Shown: positions 49,964 through 62,389 of the stretch, in pieces
Layout: each line of letters begins with the position of its first letter
How positions within the stretch are numbered: position 1 is the stretch's first letter
NCBI GenBank assembly: GCA_013399875.1
Contig: VXAZ01018004.1
Coordinates: 1,276,607 to 1,340,606, forward strand
DNA: 64,000 bases
Reading direction: 5' to 3'
Source: Gymnorhina tibicen
Lineage: Eukaryota > Chordata > Aves > Passeriformes > Artamidae
Translations under genes and position numbers: made by a program
The notes under the pieces: model-generated
Database searches by the model: none
What the model was told of the DNA's origin: nothing
The model's input: only the letters and a program-made list of their open reading frames with translations

Positions 49964-51240
49964 CCAAAGTAATTGTTGCTCAGATAAGGAAGGCTTTAAC
50001 CTTGACCTGTAATTCACTGCATTTTTCTTGTCTTTTCCAGATCACTGGATAATAGCAAGGCCTACTAGCTCTCAGTAACTTGTTTCTGACACCTTACCAG
50101 CCTTTGCTGTGACTGAAAAAAGGAGGTCTATTTTAAAGGAAGGAGAAGGTGTTCTCCAGTACCCACAGCTTGTTCACAGTATTAAAGCAGATTAGGACAA
50201 AAAAACCAAGAAATAAATTTCTCATTTTCGGAGCAGGTTTGAAGCCACATGCATTCAAGGTAACAGTGGTAACTGTACTGTCAATAATGACACACTCAGA
50301 AACATAAAAAAACTGTTTTAAAGTCACAACATAACTGTGTGTATAAAAGGTGTCATGTCATATTACACTATTTTTAATGCATATTTTCATAGGATTGCAG
50401 AAACATAATTCACCATTGTAAATAAATTAATTGCTGAACCCTTGGTTCTTTTATAATGAGCTCATCAAATAACCTAAGAAGCTGTCTTGCCCTAAATGGA
50501 GTGTGCTCCTTAGGATCTCTGACAAGTGACAGCAATTTACAGATTGATACGTGACAGGTTTTATTTGCATCAGAATCCTTTTTTCCCATAAGCTGTTCCA
50601 GGAATAGTTTGTAGGACAGAAACATCTTACAAAAATGGCAATGCTTAATCTAAAATAGTAAAATAGCAAGACTTTGTTTTGTTTCTCCTCACCTACAAAC
50701 TCTTCAAATTATAAAGAAGCATTTAAATTGAGACAAAACAATGAAGGGATCAATATTATTTCATGTTTCAGGAAAATATTTTGGAATTTTATAAACATAA
50801 AATCTAAACCATGTAAAAACTTGTCTCCCTTGGCTCTTGCCTTCTTCGACCACTGGTTTATTTTTAAAAAGATGGGCTCAGTATTACATAGGTTGTTTAA
50901 ACAAGCTAATATGAATTCAACTACATGTCCTCCAATGAACAGATGTTTTCTACTCTATGATGTTGATGAGAGTGCTTATCAATAAACAGATAGATTTATT
51001 CATGAAAAGTGCATTCTGGCATTTGTTTTGTTAAAAATAATTAAAGCAAGACATCTCCTTTAATTTGAGGCCGGTGAGGGGTTGTTTGTGTGGGGTTTAG
51101 ATCTCATTTAAAAACCTGGTTCCCTTTTTCTTGTACTATTTGGAATTGTTTCAAATATGCCTGTCACACGATGACAGACTGTTGCAATACGTTCCTAATG
51201 AGGGAGTTAAATACATTAAATAACTTTCTGATGGATTTTT
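49964..51240. other. No gene recognised; unique sequence
   Basis: A strong acceptor-like site ends at 50040 (TTTTTCTTGTCTTTTCCAG) with no evident exon after it. Frames 50410-50669 (minus) and 50674-50985 (plus) are not recognised. Confidence 0.5.
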
Positions 51241-51273
51241 GGTGGGGGTGGTGGTGGGGATGGTGGTGGTTGG
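51241..51273. repeat. GGT-rich low-complexity tract
   Basis: A 33-base tract of GGTGGGGGTGGTGGTGGGGA and a GGTGGTGGTT continuation. It has four or more runs of two to five G and could fold as a two-layer G-quadruplex. Translated, it gives a Gly/Trp-rich stretch of no significance. Confidence 0.8.
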
Positions 51274-51295
51274 ACAAGTATTTTTTACTGTTTCT

Positions 51296-51348
51296 CATTT
51301 TCTTACCTATTCAGTTAAAATTGGAAAACAAATAAACAAACAAACCCT
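51296..51348 (-). promoter_or_regulatory. Second juxtaposed acceptor-donor (weaker recursive splice candidate)
   Basis: Read on the minus strand, a T-rich tract (TTTGTTTGTTTATTTG) is followed by TTTTCCAATTTTAACTGAAT, then AG directly abutting GTAAGA (junction between 51307 and 51306). The donor half is strong. The acceptor half is weaker, because about 15 bases between the T tract and AG are mixed. Use is unknown. Confidence 0.2.
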
Positions 51349-54300
51349 GAGCCCATCAAATGCTAACCCCATGTGAAAAAACCTGCATAATGTAGGGGAA
51401 GGAAAAGACAAACAGTGCTTTTAAAGATAATTACGAGCAGTCACCTCGACATTTCTTCCCTACTTGACTGAAATAGTCTGTTTAGAATGTATTATGGAAA
51501 ACGTCTGACCTGTGAACTAAACCAAACATGCTGTAAATGTAGTGGAATCTTTATTAATGTAAATTAGAGAGCCCGAATATTTTGTTGCATGGGGGTCAGT
51601 CAGAAACACTGTAATCTAATTACTCTTCAGTTTCATTTATGTGCACAGACATTTGCTCCTGTAACAGGGAAGACTGTTTCTTTTGGCAGCAGCGACGATG
51701 TGGAAGCCTCCAGTATTTGGAGGCTGATAATAGGACTAATGTGCTGGCACCCTGACAGAGGGCACAGGAGGGCATGCTATTAGATAAGTGTTTCTGCTAC
51801 ATTACCCAGACAGCATTGCCCTTCACAGAATGTTCCAGCCATTGTGAAGTTTGATATCACACAACTATAGAATGCTAATGCCAATGCAATTATGTATTTT
51901 GGCTTTCTTTTTGGCAATAGTGTGTATTTAAGCAAAATTTAGTACTATCTTAGATATTCCTACAGCTGGATAATTAAAGGGCATTTCAGTTCTTTTACAC
52001 GGAGCTAATGATATGAAGATCAGTGGCTATTTAAAGTGTTATTCACTGTGCTCAAACAGTTCTGACAATTAGGTCTGTTTTCAGGCACAGAATGTATTTG
52101 GTAACAAAAGAATGACAGTTTGGTGCAATTTAGACAAATTTATTTCTCCTGGGTTAATGTGTGTGTCACATAGACTTCCTTGTATTTTCCCTCTTTTAAG
52201 TAGAATTTGCAGGTGCAGAGCTTTAGCTTGAATGTGTGACAAACATTATATGATAGAGCTCCAGGAAACTCAGAATCAAGACTGCATTTTCACAAAATGA
52301 CACAGACCGGTAGTGAAGGAACAATGAGACACTCGCTGCTGTCCCAAAAGAATATGATGTTCTCACCAATCAATTTAAGGAAGTCTTTCTGCAATACAGG
52401 ATATCTTCAAAAGAGATAAATCTGCAAAGAAGGTGAAAGTATTAACTTGATTTATAGACCATCTTTCTGACTTGTCCTCATGGGCGCTCAGCTAGAAAGT
52501 TATTTTCAATTCTTATCTATTGGTGAGTATCAGCATAGAGTTGTCCATGGGACACAGCTGGAAACAGCAGGTATCTTATCATGCTCTGAGCAAAATGTGG
52601 TCACTAGAAACTAATTCAATCCTGATAGATGACTTGGCCACGAAAGTTTAAAAGAAAGCCTAGGTAGGATTCTTGTGTCAAACTGAGTGGAAACGCAAAA
52701 AGCAGGACTAGAGTTACCATCACACACTGAGAACAGTTTTAAGATTGATTTAAAAACACCAAACTACCATAAGTTTAGCAGCACATGGTATTTCTGCATG
52801 TGAATTGCTGCATTCTGAAGGAGGAACAGAGGCCATATGTGTTTTGGGTCTGCTTTTCCCCACACAACAGCAAGGGCGAGATGTGTCAGCATCGTATTGC
52901 TTGTGAACATGTGGCATCCACGGCTGCTCTCAACACCAAGGAGGAGCTGCCTGGCAGCTCCCATCCAGCCTCACTCCTGAGCCTCGCAAGCTTCCTTGGG
53001 AGCCTCTCTGCAGCCTTAGAAGGTTCCCTGGCTTCAAATGAGCTAAGTAAGCTCTGTATGACAGCCTGTCACACAAAGCAGCTGCTCCTTCCCACTCCCC
53101 TCAAAGGCTGGCTCCCGACCCCAAATTCCACCGGCATTCCGACCCCGTGGTGTTTACATGGAGGGAGGGCTGGCAGCACAGGGGCCAGGGTACAGCCAGG
53201 CCCCACTCTGCCTCTTCACCACTACGGGCAGTGAGAGGGGTGGCATGGGTTTTGCACAAAATCGTTTGCCTGATTGCAAAATGGGTTATCACACTCAGTT
53301 TCTCAGTGGCTCGGTATCTATTTAGAAAGCAAATAGATAGCATATTCCCCCCTCCCACCCTTAAACTATGCAGTATATGGAGGTTCAAGTGACAAAGCAT
53401 TCCACACAGCAGGGTTTGTATATCCTGGATTTGGATCTGTGTATTCACAGCTATATTTCGCGAATATGAGATTTGGTTGCGAAGAATCTTAAAGTAGCTC
53501 TTTCTCATGCAGAATTATTAGAATGTTATGGTGTATTATAGCTGTTGTCCTCAGATGTTCAGTGTTAGGGAGAAGCATTTAAAATGATTGCACTTCTTTC
53601 TTCTTCTTCATTAGGCTATGTAACTTTTCATACACGGCTTAGCTCAAACAGTAAAGGATAACTTATCAAATAAGCTACACCTAACCAAAGATTCTTTAAT
53701 TCTGATACCTAAAGGCTTCTAGTGCTATGAAGCTTAATTGGCACTGATAGATGGAGTAAAATTATGTGGTCAGCTTTAAGAATCAACAGGAAAGTATTTT
53801 AAAATTATATATTTTTAACAGGAAGCCATGTTTATGAAATCCATTAGAAAGGGAAAACCAATGAGTGATTTCTTCATTCTGATCAGTAAAAATTACTAGG
53901 AAAGAACAGAAGAAATGGGAACAAAGACAGCAGCCAACAAAATCTAATGAAATATTCTTTCTAAATATTGCTATACCAATGATCAATTTTATCATGTTTA
54001 ATAGCAGTCAGCATTAAAAATGGAATTTATCAATTAATGCATTTATCCCTTTACAAACCTATGCTTCTGAGAACATTAAAAAATGAAGGATAATTAATTT
54101 GTGACCAGAGAGTATCTAATTTTTAAAGTTTTGTCTTGTGATTTTCAAAAGAAGTTGCACTTCCCTGCATCTGCAGCCTGAAGAGGGAAAGGAGCTGTGC
54201 ACAGTGACAAGGGTTTCTTCAGTCCCAGCATCCACAGGAGGGGCTCCTGTTTCCTTCCAACACCTCTCCCACTCCTGTTCTTCCCTGCTCCACTCCCCCA

Positions 54301-57300
54301 GTAAATCTGCTAGCAAGTATAACCCTCTGAGCAGATGGGTAGTAAATACAGAGCTGGAGATTATGTCTGACAATTAAAAGAAAAGTGTCTGACTCGTCAT
54401 TATGAGTTACATTAGCTAAAGACCTCGTACCAGGTTTCTATCTTAAATGCACACATTTTCTAAGGATATGCATTTTTTCCTGACTAACCTTTTAAGAAAA
54501 TGCAGTGTTTAGAGATAGCTACATTTCAGAGTGCCAAACTTGACACCATATAAGGGTCTGTTTTACAGACAGAGCCAAGAGCTCTGCCTCTCAAGGCAGG
54601 CCCCTTGCTGTAGCCCCAGGGTGGGTATTGACTCCCCAGTTCCCAACCTGCATTCCAGCCCCCAGTTCACACTTTTATCTACTCCAGCAACTGAGTGTAC
54701 ACAAGTGCTAGGCAGTACACCTGCAAAACCAATTGGTCCCTATAAATTTTACAGGTGTGAATTCTAACACTTGCCTGCCCCACTGTTGCTGCTCCACTGC
54801 CTGCAGCATTTGCTCTTCCAAACTGCAGGGAGGTTCAAGTGTAAAAGTTTGCCTTAGCATATTTATGTGCCAAAAATTCTACCTTTATGCCATTATTAGA
54901 GCTCCACACCTTGCACCGTTCTACACAGATATTAATAGTGATACTAATATCAGTGCTCATACTGAATGGGTCTTAAGCAAGGGAGGCTTGCAAGCTTTTT
55001 CCCAGATCTCATGGGGTGGAAGGTATCACCACTGATAGAGATTTTGGGGGGTTTTTTTGTGGTTACTGAAAAAAAGAAGTCTGTTAACCTTAGCAGAAAT
55101 CAATAAGATTTATCCCCCAAACCAATGAAATGTGATGCACTTATCTCGCAAGGACTCTTGGCAGTATTTCATAATGAGGTATGTCACCACATTTTAGGTT
55201 TCTGAGATGTTTTGTCTTGTTTTCTTTACTGACTTGAGGTTGTTCTAATGCTATTTGCAGATGACAGCGTTACATAAATTTAAAGGCTATATGACTTGAA
55301 AGTTACATGATATAGTTTTCCTGAACTGCCATAAAGAGAACTGAGCACAGGAATAAGCCTTTTATGAAAGTAGAATCCATACCTGCCAGCCATCTGAAAC
55401 TGGGAGCAGTTTGTTCCCAGATTTGTTTTTTTAATTGGATACAGTTTGAGCAGATGCCTGGAAAGAGCTATTACAGACTAGCTACTTAGAAGGACCCTGT
55501 GAGTCACTGGAGTGCTGGTACAAACAGAAATTTAAAGGGCTGAAGTCACACTTTTAATAGACAAAAGAGCTGTAGAAGACATAAATGCATTTCTTTCCTT
55601 TTTTTAAATAAACCCCAGAAAATACACTATCATAAATTTCAGCAATATTCAACTCCCTTTTCTGCCAAATGCCTAGCCACTGAAACCATCTGGGAAAAGT
55701 TCAGCATTAGACAGCTTCCTCTGCTATAAGTGTCTTTGCACATCCTTTTCTGTCTTGTCATTAGTATTTCATCATTCAGTCTACAATGGTAGTACCTAAC
55801 CCCCATTGCTTTGTCCCAGTCTCTGTAAGATTCTTTGCCTTCTTCCTCCTTCTCATACCTAGCTCTCTCTCTCATTGAACACCGGTAACTACTTGTTGGG
55901 AAGTTCAGCATAGACCTGCTGTCACTGCTTTTGTCCTCTTCAACTCATTTTCTAACTCTCTTGTGCCTGTGCATGCTCTGATATCCTGACTTCCCCTTGC
56001 AGTTTACAGTTACTGCCTCAGTTTTCTGCTCTTCACCTTCTAGCAGGGTTCAGGTCACCTTGTCCTCCACCTGGACCAGTGCTCTCAATGATAACTATGT
56101 ATCACAAGAAGTCTCCAGCAGAAGGAATCATTTGAAATATTGTTTCCCTTCTACCTTCCCTTGGTACTCCATAGGGCTTATACTACGAACTATCATCTGA
56201 ATTTAGTCTGTTGGCTATTGTTCCTTTCCTAATTATAAAGATGTTTAATTCGTAATCCACCTCCATAGCAACATACCCCCAGCGTTATCTTTTTTTGTAA
56301 ACCTGATTAGATTTGGAAAAAAAATATTTTTTAAGAACTGAAAAACTTACCACATAGGTAAACGCTCTAACATACTATCTATATAGTATGTTTACCATTG
56401 CTCTGTTACAGTAAATCAGAAATGTTCTGCTGCCTGTCATAGGTACTGTAGCCTTGAGTTGCAAACAACAAAGGGTATTCCCCTTATCTCAAATGGCAGA
56501 GGTGTGCTGTTTGTAATCTGTTCCTGCTCTCACCTCAAGACTCCCTCCTCTGCTGATGATACAGCTTTTAAATCTTTGTACAAAAAAAAGTTTTGAAGAC
56601 TTTTCTCCTGATGGCTCTTGCACATTTGGATTTCATGTCTGGCACAACCTTATCGCATCAAAATTAGGGCACAGTCAGGCACTGTCTCAACTGGGAGGCA
56701 GAAACCAATAGCTGAGAGCTGATAAGAAGCAGCTTCTTAAACTACCTCCTACCTGCTCCTGAGTCTGCAAGCACTATTTCTCTGGTCCATTTTGAAGTCT
56801 AACAGCTCTAAAGAGCCAGTTATTTAAGATAATCTGTTTGCCTTTCCACTGGATCAGAAGGGACAGAAGGAAAGACTCACACCTAGACTTAGCACTCCAG
56901 TGCTCCTTGGGGGTGGACAACTGCCATCAGGAGCATGCCACAATTCCCAGCCAGCCCTCACCCACAGGGTTTCATTTCCACTGGCACACGGGAGCAGGTT
57001 GGAGAAAGCTGGCGTGCAGTTCTGTCTTTGGTGTAGAATTAGGAGTTAGGGTATGGCCAGAGCACATATGCTGGCTCAGAAACATGGAAATGCTCTCAGA
57101 TCTGGGAATGCAGGTGTAACTGTAGCCTTGAAATCCTCTCAGCTGAGGTACAGGAAATCTGGGCAACACCAGGATTTCAGATGTTATTTTCCTTCTCTCC
57201 CTCCAATTTTCTTTCACTGGTTCAAGGGGTTCCAGCTAGGCTTCACCATGGAGAGGATTCCCTTGGTCAGGTTGGTTGGCTTCCTTCTGCTTGCCATCCT

Positions 57301-57999
57301 CACAGATGAAGAACTGAGAGAATAGTCAGAAGGGCAGGACACACACTGCAGGTCATTCTGGGTGTAACTGGCCACGTAAGCACCCAGGCAATGACAGGGT
57401 CACTTGATGACCATCAACTTTTACAACATTTAAAGTGGGTCAGAGAAGCCCTGGAATATCTGCTTCACTGACTGAAATGTGTTAACAGTCTGAAACCCAA
57501 CATATGATTATGAGAGGGCAGTCAGGGCTTGTGTGGCTTTCACAGCTGAACCCTGCCAAAGTGAACCAGACAGCAGGTTAAATAGAAAGAGGAGACTAGA
57601 GAAATTCAAACATAATCTTCTTCTGGGAAACAATAAGCTTACTTCATTACATTTTGTGCGAGTGACCTTGCAGAACATTTCTATATTGCAGACAGCAAGA
57701 TTTTATGTCATAAAAACAGCCAAAAAAGGGAAAAAAGAAAAAAAGAACTAGGTTTTGCCTGGGGTAAACTGTTACTAATGAAGCTGCGCCATTTCATACT
57801 ATGATTTTGGTCAGTGTTTCTCTTACAATAAAAAAAAAAAGAGAAAGAAAAAGAGAAAGGCACCAAAACGGACTGCAAACCCTCCTCAGCAGGAGACAGT
57901 ACATCAATGTAAAACTGATCTACAGTCCTCTCGGATTTATTCTGTAGGGAGCAACCTTTGCCATCCAAGGCAGGGGCTGCGTGACCTAAAATGCCTTTT
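51349..57999. other. No gene recognised; long unique stretch approaching the CpG island
   Basis: About 6.6 kb without a recognised mobile element. The part at about 51870-52200 is AT-rich with repeated TAAT/ATTA and TATTTAAA-like cores and might be conserved regulatory DNA. A GC-richer part at 52780-53260 has a plus-strand frame of 149 codons (52785-53234) with no domain and no splice support. Purine-rich A/G runs lie at 57715-57750 and 57829-57860. Confidence 0.45.
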
Positions 58000-58099
58000 C
58001 CTTCTATTTCGGTGATGCACAGTCATTTTATCAACTTTGTTCCTTTTCTCCTGTCGGGTAATAGTATTAGTGGTGGATCTGCCAGAGGAAACCAGGGCT

Positions 58100-58570
58100 C
58101 TCAGAGAGCTGTAAAAATAGACCGGTGCATCCAAAGGAGGAGGGCGAGCCCCCCGCAGCCCGAGCTCGGAGCAAGCCGGGAGGGGGAGTTCGGGGAGGGC
58201 TGCGAGGTGCCGGCGGGGGCGGGGGCGGATCGCTGCGGATTGCGGCTCCCCCCGGGCCGGACGAGGGGCGGCCCCGGGGCCGCGTGTGCCGCTGTTTACT
58301 CCCGAGGGCCGCTGCCGCCCGCGCCAAGGACTCGCTCCTTTGCCTCCATTCAGTATTCCCTCTGTTTGTTTATTCTGCAGCATTTATGGCTATCCCCCCG
58401 GGTATCTGAGGAATTGCATTAACGACTCGTCTATCTTATCACGGGAGACAAGCTTTGTACTCCCGAGGCTCTCTCCGCCGGGTGCCCGCAGCCGGCCGGG
58501 GGCGCGGGGAGAGGCGCTCCGCGGCGGGCAGCGCCGGGAGCTGCGCGCTTTAACTCTTTCCTTGCGGAAG
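58100..58570. promoter_or_regulatory. CpG island, probable promoter or first-exon region
   Basis: GC content and CpG density rise abruptly here. I count about 29 CpG in roughly 200 bases from 58145 to 58345, and a second dense patch at about 58470-58560, against almost none in the flanking kilobases. GC boxes of the Sp1 type (GGGGGCGGGGGCGG) lie at about 58214-58228. On the left edge a TATA/MEF2-like GTAAAAATAG lies at 58110-58119. Between the two GC patches is a less GC-rich segment with a GATA-type site (CTTATC, near 58436). Such islands in vertebrates usually mark a promoter with its first exon. I cannot tell the strand and cannot name the gene. Overlapping frames of 86-148 codons on both strands reflect the lack of stop codons in GC-rich DNA and are not taken as proteins. 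Confidence 0.75.
58360..58381 (+). promoter_or_regulatory. Strong splice-acceptor-like site inside the CpG island
   Basis: CCTCTGTTTGTTTATTCTGCAG is a good acceptor match, lying between the two GC-rich patches and followed by CATTTATGG. If real, transcription would be on the plus strand and an exon would begin within the island. No matching donor or coding frame was identified. Confidence 0.2.
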
Positions 58571-58699
58571 AGTTCCCGACCAGAGAGGAAACAGCAGCCG
58601 CTCTATCCCATCTCGCCCATTCAATTACTGCAGAAGGAGCACTGGAAACTAGGCAGGACTGCCTGAAAGGCGGGTGAATCAGGGTGATTGCCAAAGGCG

Positions 58700-61600
58700 T
58701 AATCTTAAAAAGTAGTGGAGGAGTGCTTCAGCTGTGGATGGATGAGAAAAGCCCTTGCTTCAGACTCTGTCACCACTCCCAAGTCTCTTCTCAGCTTTGA
58801 AAAGAGACAGTCCTTCATGCTCTGATTGATTGCTGGTACACAGCCAAAGGGAGTGAAAACTGCAAACCTCCCTCAACCCAATGCCACATCTCAGACCAGA
58901 ATAAAATCAAGGCTGGACCCTTTCCTGTGGTAAATCTGCTTATCTCCCTTCAAGCACCTGACTTACACTTAAGAGAAATGTATATATGGGCTAGCGTGCA
59001 GACTGCACCATCTCATCCTTATACGCTGCTATTATCAGGATATTCAAGATTATGTGAGCAGTTTACATATACACGCAAACACAGCAATGCAATTACAAGC
59101 TGGAGTGTGTAGTGCAAACAGATGAGCCATCAGCAGAACTGGCAGAAGGCAAATATCTGTTTTAGCTGTTGGCTCTTTTCTAAAGTACCAATAGCACAGC
59201 AGTCACCCAGCTGAAGCAATGGAAATATGTGCGTGATCCACCTCGGTGCATTTCTCATGTGTCACAGATTCTTCTCCATCTGAAATCAGAGGGGCCAAAG
59301 TATCCTAGGAATCCTTCTGAAGGGGCTGTCCTTGCATAACAAAAATATCTCTGTTTGGACTATGAAATAAGCTCCCTGATTCTACCTGTGAATTTCCTTT
59401 GAACGTACCCAGCCTGAGCACGACTGAATTCTCTGCTGCAGCTTCCAATGATTTTAAAGGCATAAGAGAAAAAGACCCTTCAAAAATATTCTAATTTACC
59501 AACTGTTTAAAAGAAAAAATGGGGCTGAAGTATCAGGAGAGAGATGCTTCCTTGTAAAACAGAATTCATCATTTAGGGTATGATTTGCACAGAGCTAAAA
59601 TTGCTTGCTTGTTTATAAACACAGGTTTGTAATGTGTGAATGTATGTAAACATTAAAAAAACCCTATAGGTTTACAAAAGTATTTCATTTGACAACACAA
59701 ATGACAAGCAACAGAAAGCCTAATGCAGAAATCACCACTGTTGTGCAATGAGAGTGTGACCAAGACCCCCACAGCCCTAATGTTAGTGCAGGGCACTTGT
59801 CTCTGTGCAGAATCTCTCCACTGCCCGAGTCCTGTTTGGAACATGAGCCCTGGAGATGTTTTTCTTTGTTCCAAAATTGTATTTTTAGACAGCATAAAAC
59901 ATGGCATAATAAGGGAAACTTACTCCAGTTTCAGCTACGCTGAAGGATATGTCAGTTCCCCAGCTGAGTGAACAAATACCCCTTACTATTGGAAGAGATT
60001 GGGAAGACTGCTGATTTGCAGCCTTTTCCCACTGCAACCTTAAGCAAACAGAGTTTAATTAGATCAATAATGATCAAAGTTACTTTGGGCAGAGAGGACT
60101 TTCAGTTCCTTTAATTGTGATGAATCCACTGCCTCAGAAAGGAAAAACAAAAACAAAGCAGAAAAGAGAAAGTCGGGGGATTTTTGCCAGCCCTAATAAT
60201 TTAAAATAGTTTTGTTGTTTGCCTTAGTTGAAAAGTCTGTGTATCATCACAATAGCTCTTTGATATCAGATACCGATATTGATCTGGGTGCATCTGTCTC
60301 GCTCCGCAGCTGATAATGACAGCACACGTGATTTCCTGTTATTGAAGCCCCACAGACACTTTTGGATCCAGAGCTTGGCAGCTCTGGGGATCCTTTCCCA
60401 TCAGCAGCCCAGTGGCCAAAGCCCTCATTGCCTTTCAGCCGATGTAAGGAGGATACACTGCAGCCTCACTGAGCTGTAAACAACTTGTTTACCTCCTTCT
60501 CAGTGTAATCTGTCCCTGCTTCTATCGGCTCCTGTGGCATCAACAGAGCATTAAAACACCCCGAGCTCATAGGCTGATGTGCAGAAAACAACCCAAGGAG
60601 CCTTTCCAGGCTCTTGCTTTGTAGGACATGGGAGGTTATTTATACCTGTTGTTTCCAGCCAGCCAAAGCAGCCCAGTTCTTGCATGTGGTTAATTTTGAA
60701 GAAAACTAGGTTCTGACGTTCCTTCATCGGGAATGAGAATGTAAACAGTGTGGGCCTGATGCTGCTCTTCGTGCAAAGCTTCATTTGGGTCAGACAAAAA
60801 GTGACACATGTCTTTTTCATATGCTGTTTATATTTAAATAGGAAAAGTGAAAGATATGTGTGATTTATAGATCCCCAAATTCTGGGGGACTACCAGTCAA
60901 TACTGCAGCAGAAGGCTGGCTTGAAGGATAAAATCCCTACGGATTTTAACCAGCACGTGGAAGGAGGGGAATCAGAAAATATTTGGCAAGTCTTTAGTCT
61001 GTCCCCTCCGTACTCCTGACTGGGACTCTGGAACAACTGCGCAAGACACTGACCCAGAAACAACTTCCCTGGGGTTTAGTGCATCAAGCAGTGAATAGGA
61101 ATGACAGGGCTCCCAGTATGAATGCACTCACTTTGTACTGGAGGTGCAGAGGAGCTCTTAAGCACTCTCAGAGAGCATGATCCTGCTCCTGTTGAAATTG
61201 AGGGCAAACATCTGAACAGATCTAGGGATTTTAAGAAGCAGATATTCATGCAGCACCGTTTCGAGGCTGTCTGTAGTTCACATCACTCTGAGCCCTTACA
61301 ACTAAGACCCCACCATACACATGTAGGGAGACATTTTCCTGCCAGCCTCCCATCTATAGAGCATGCACCATCCATAACAGGCAACTATTTTCGCTCATGC
61401 TCTTCACTAGTGATGTTTAATTATGTTTGGGAACTTCTGGGAAGTATCTGCTCTTAATATAAAAATATCTTTCCTTGTGTTTTACACTACTTGCTTGTTC
61501 AGTTTGGTGAAGAACTCGAAATGTAACAGAATGAAATAGTTGCTTTTAAGACTTGTGCTTGAAAACAGAACCTTTTGCCACTCTCAGTCACAAGAGTGTA

Positions 61601-62389
61601 GAGACTTTTTGATATTCAAATTGAACTGGAGCGGTTGTAAGATCAAGACAACGTATTTGGCAGAATAACCTGACCAAGATAGAAATCCAGACAACCCCAT
61701 TTAGGCAGCTGCTCCTGAAAGAGGGTGGATGTTGAATGGGAAGGTGAAGAAGCTTCTAATCTGCCTGAACAGAATTGCCTAAATTCTTCAGACTGTCAAA
61801 ATGGAGATGTGGAAACCAGCAGAGAGAGTGCCGGTGCCTCTCTCTTTGGTACCTCCCTGGTATTGTCTGTGCAGGCAACTTATGGGGCTCAGGAGTTTAG
61901 TCCAGCCAGATGTTAAACATCTGGCTCTTCTGTTGGTGGAGAACTCGTACTGGATGAATATTATTTGTATCTCTTCTCTTGAAGCTTAGCCACTCTTTTG
62001 GCAGGTAGGTAACTGAAAAGGAAAAACATAAAAGGCTTTTTCCCAGGGGCTGGGGAAGAAGCAGTGAATAAGAATAGATGTAAATCCTTGCCTCCTCTTG
62101 GTTTTCATCTTGTGGTCAAGTAGTAAGTGCTGAAGGTGGTACCTCCTGTAAATTCCAGTCACCTGGAGGGCTTCTCAGAATAAAATGGATAATAAATCTC
62201 ACCACAATAGGTATGTCGCTGACAGGACAGGACTAACTGCCCAAAATGGGCAAATGAAGATAGATCCTAATGGAAAGAGGCACTCACAGGTCTAGATCAG
62301 CCCTGGAAAGGAATGGACTGGACTATGGCCTGGGCATTAGATGATTTTTAGACAACACAGAAAAGGTTTGACTAGAAGAATGTGAAACT
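58700..62389. other. No gene recognised; unique sequence downstream of the island
   Basis: No mobile element is recognised until 62390, though the last 100 bases may be decayed CR1. The part at 60040-60330 is rich in TAAT/ATTA, ATCAAAG (TCF/LEF-like) and CACGTG-type cores and could be regulatory. Frames up to 111 codons (61122-61457) have no recognised domain. Confidence 0.45.

Noticed and set aside
49817..50052. Lys/Glu/Arg-rich and Phe/Leu/Ser-rich frames
   Set aside because: They are translations of the CTTT microsatellite.
52785..53234. 149-codon plus-strand open frame
   Set aside because: No domain or splice signals, low-complexity Ser/Leu/Pro composition in a GC-richer patch, and open frames on the other strand too.
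57937..58694. Open frames of 86-148 codons on both strands in the CpG island
   Set aside because: GC-rich DNA lacks stop codons. The frames conflict with one another and none resembles a known protein.
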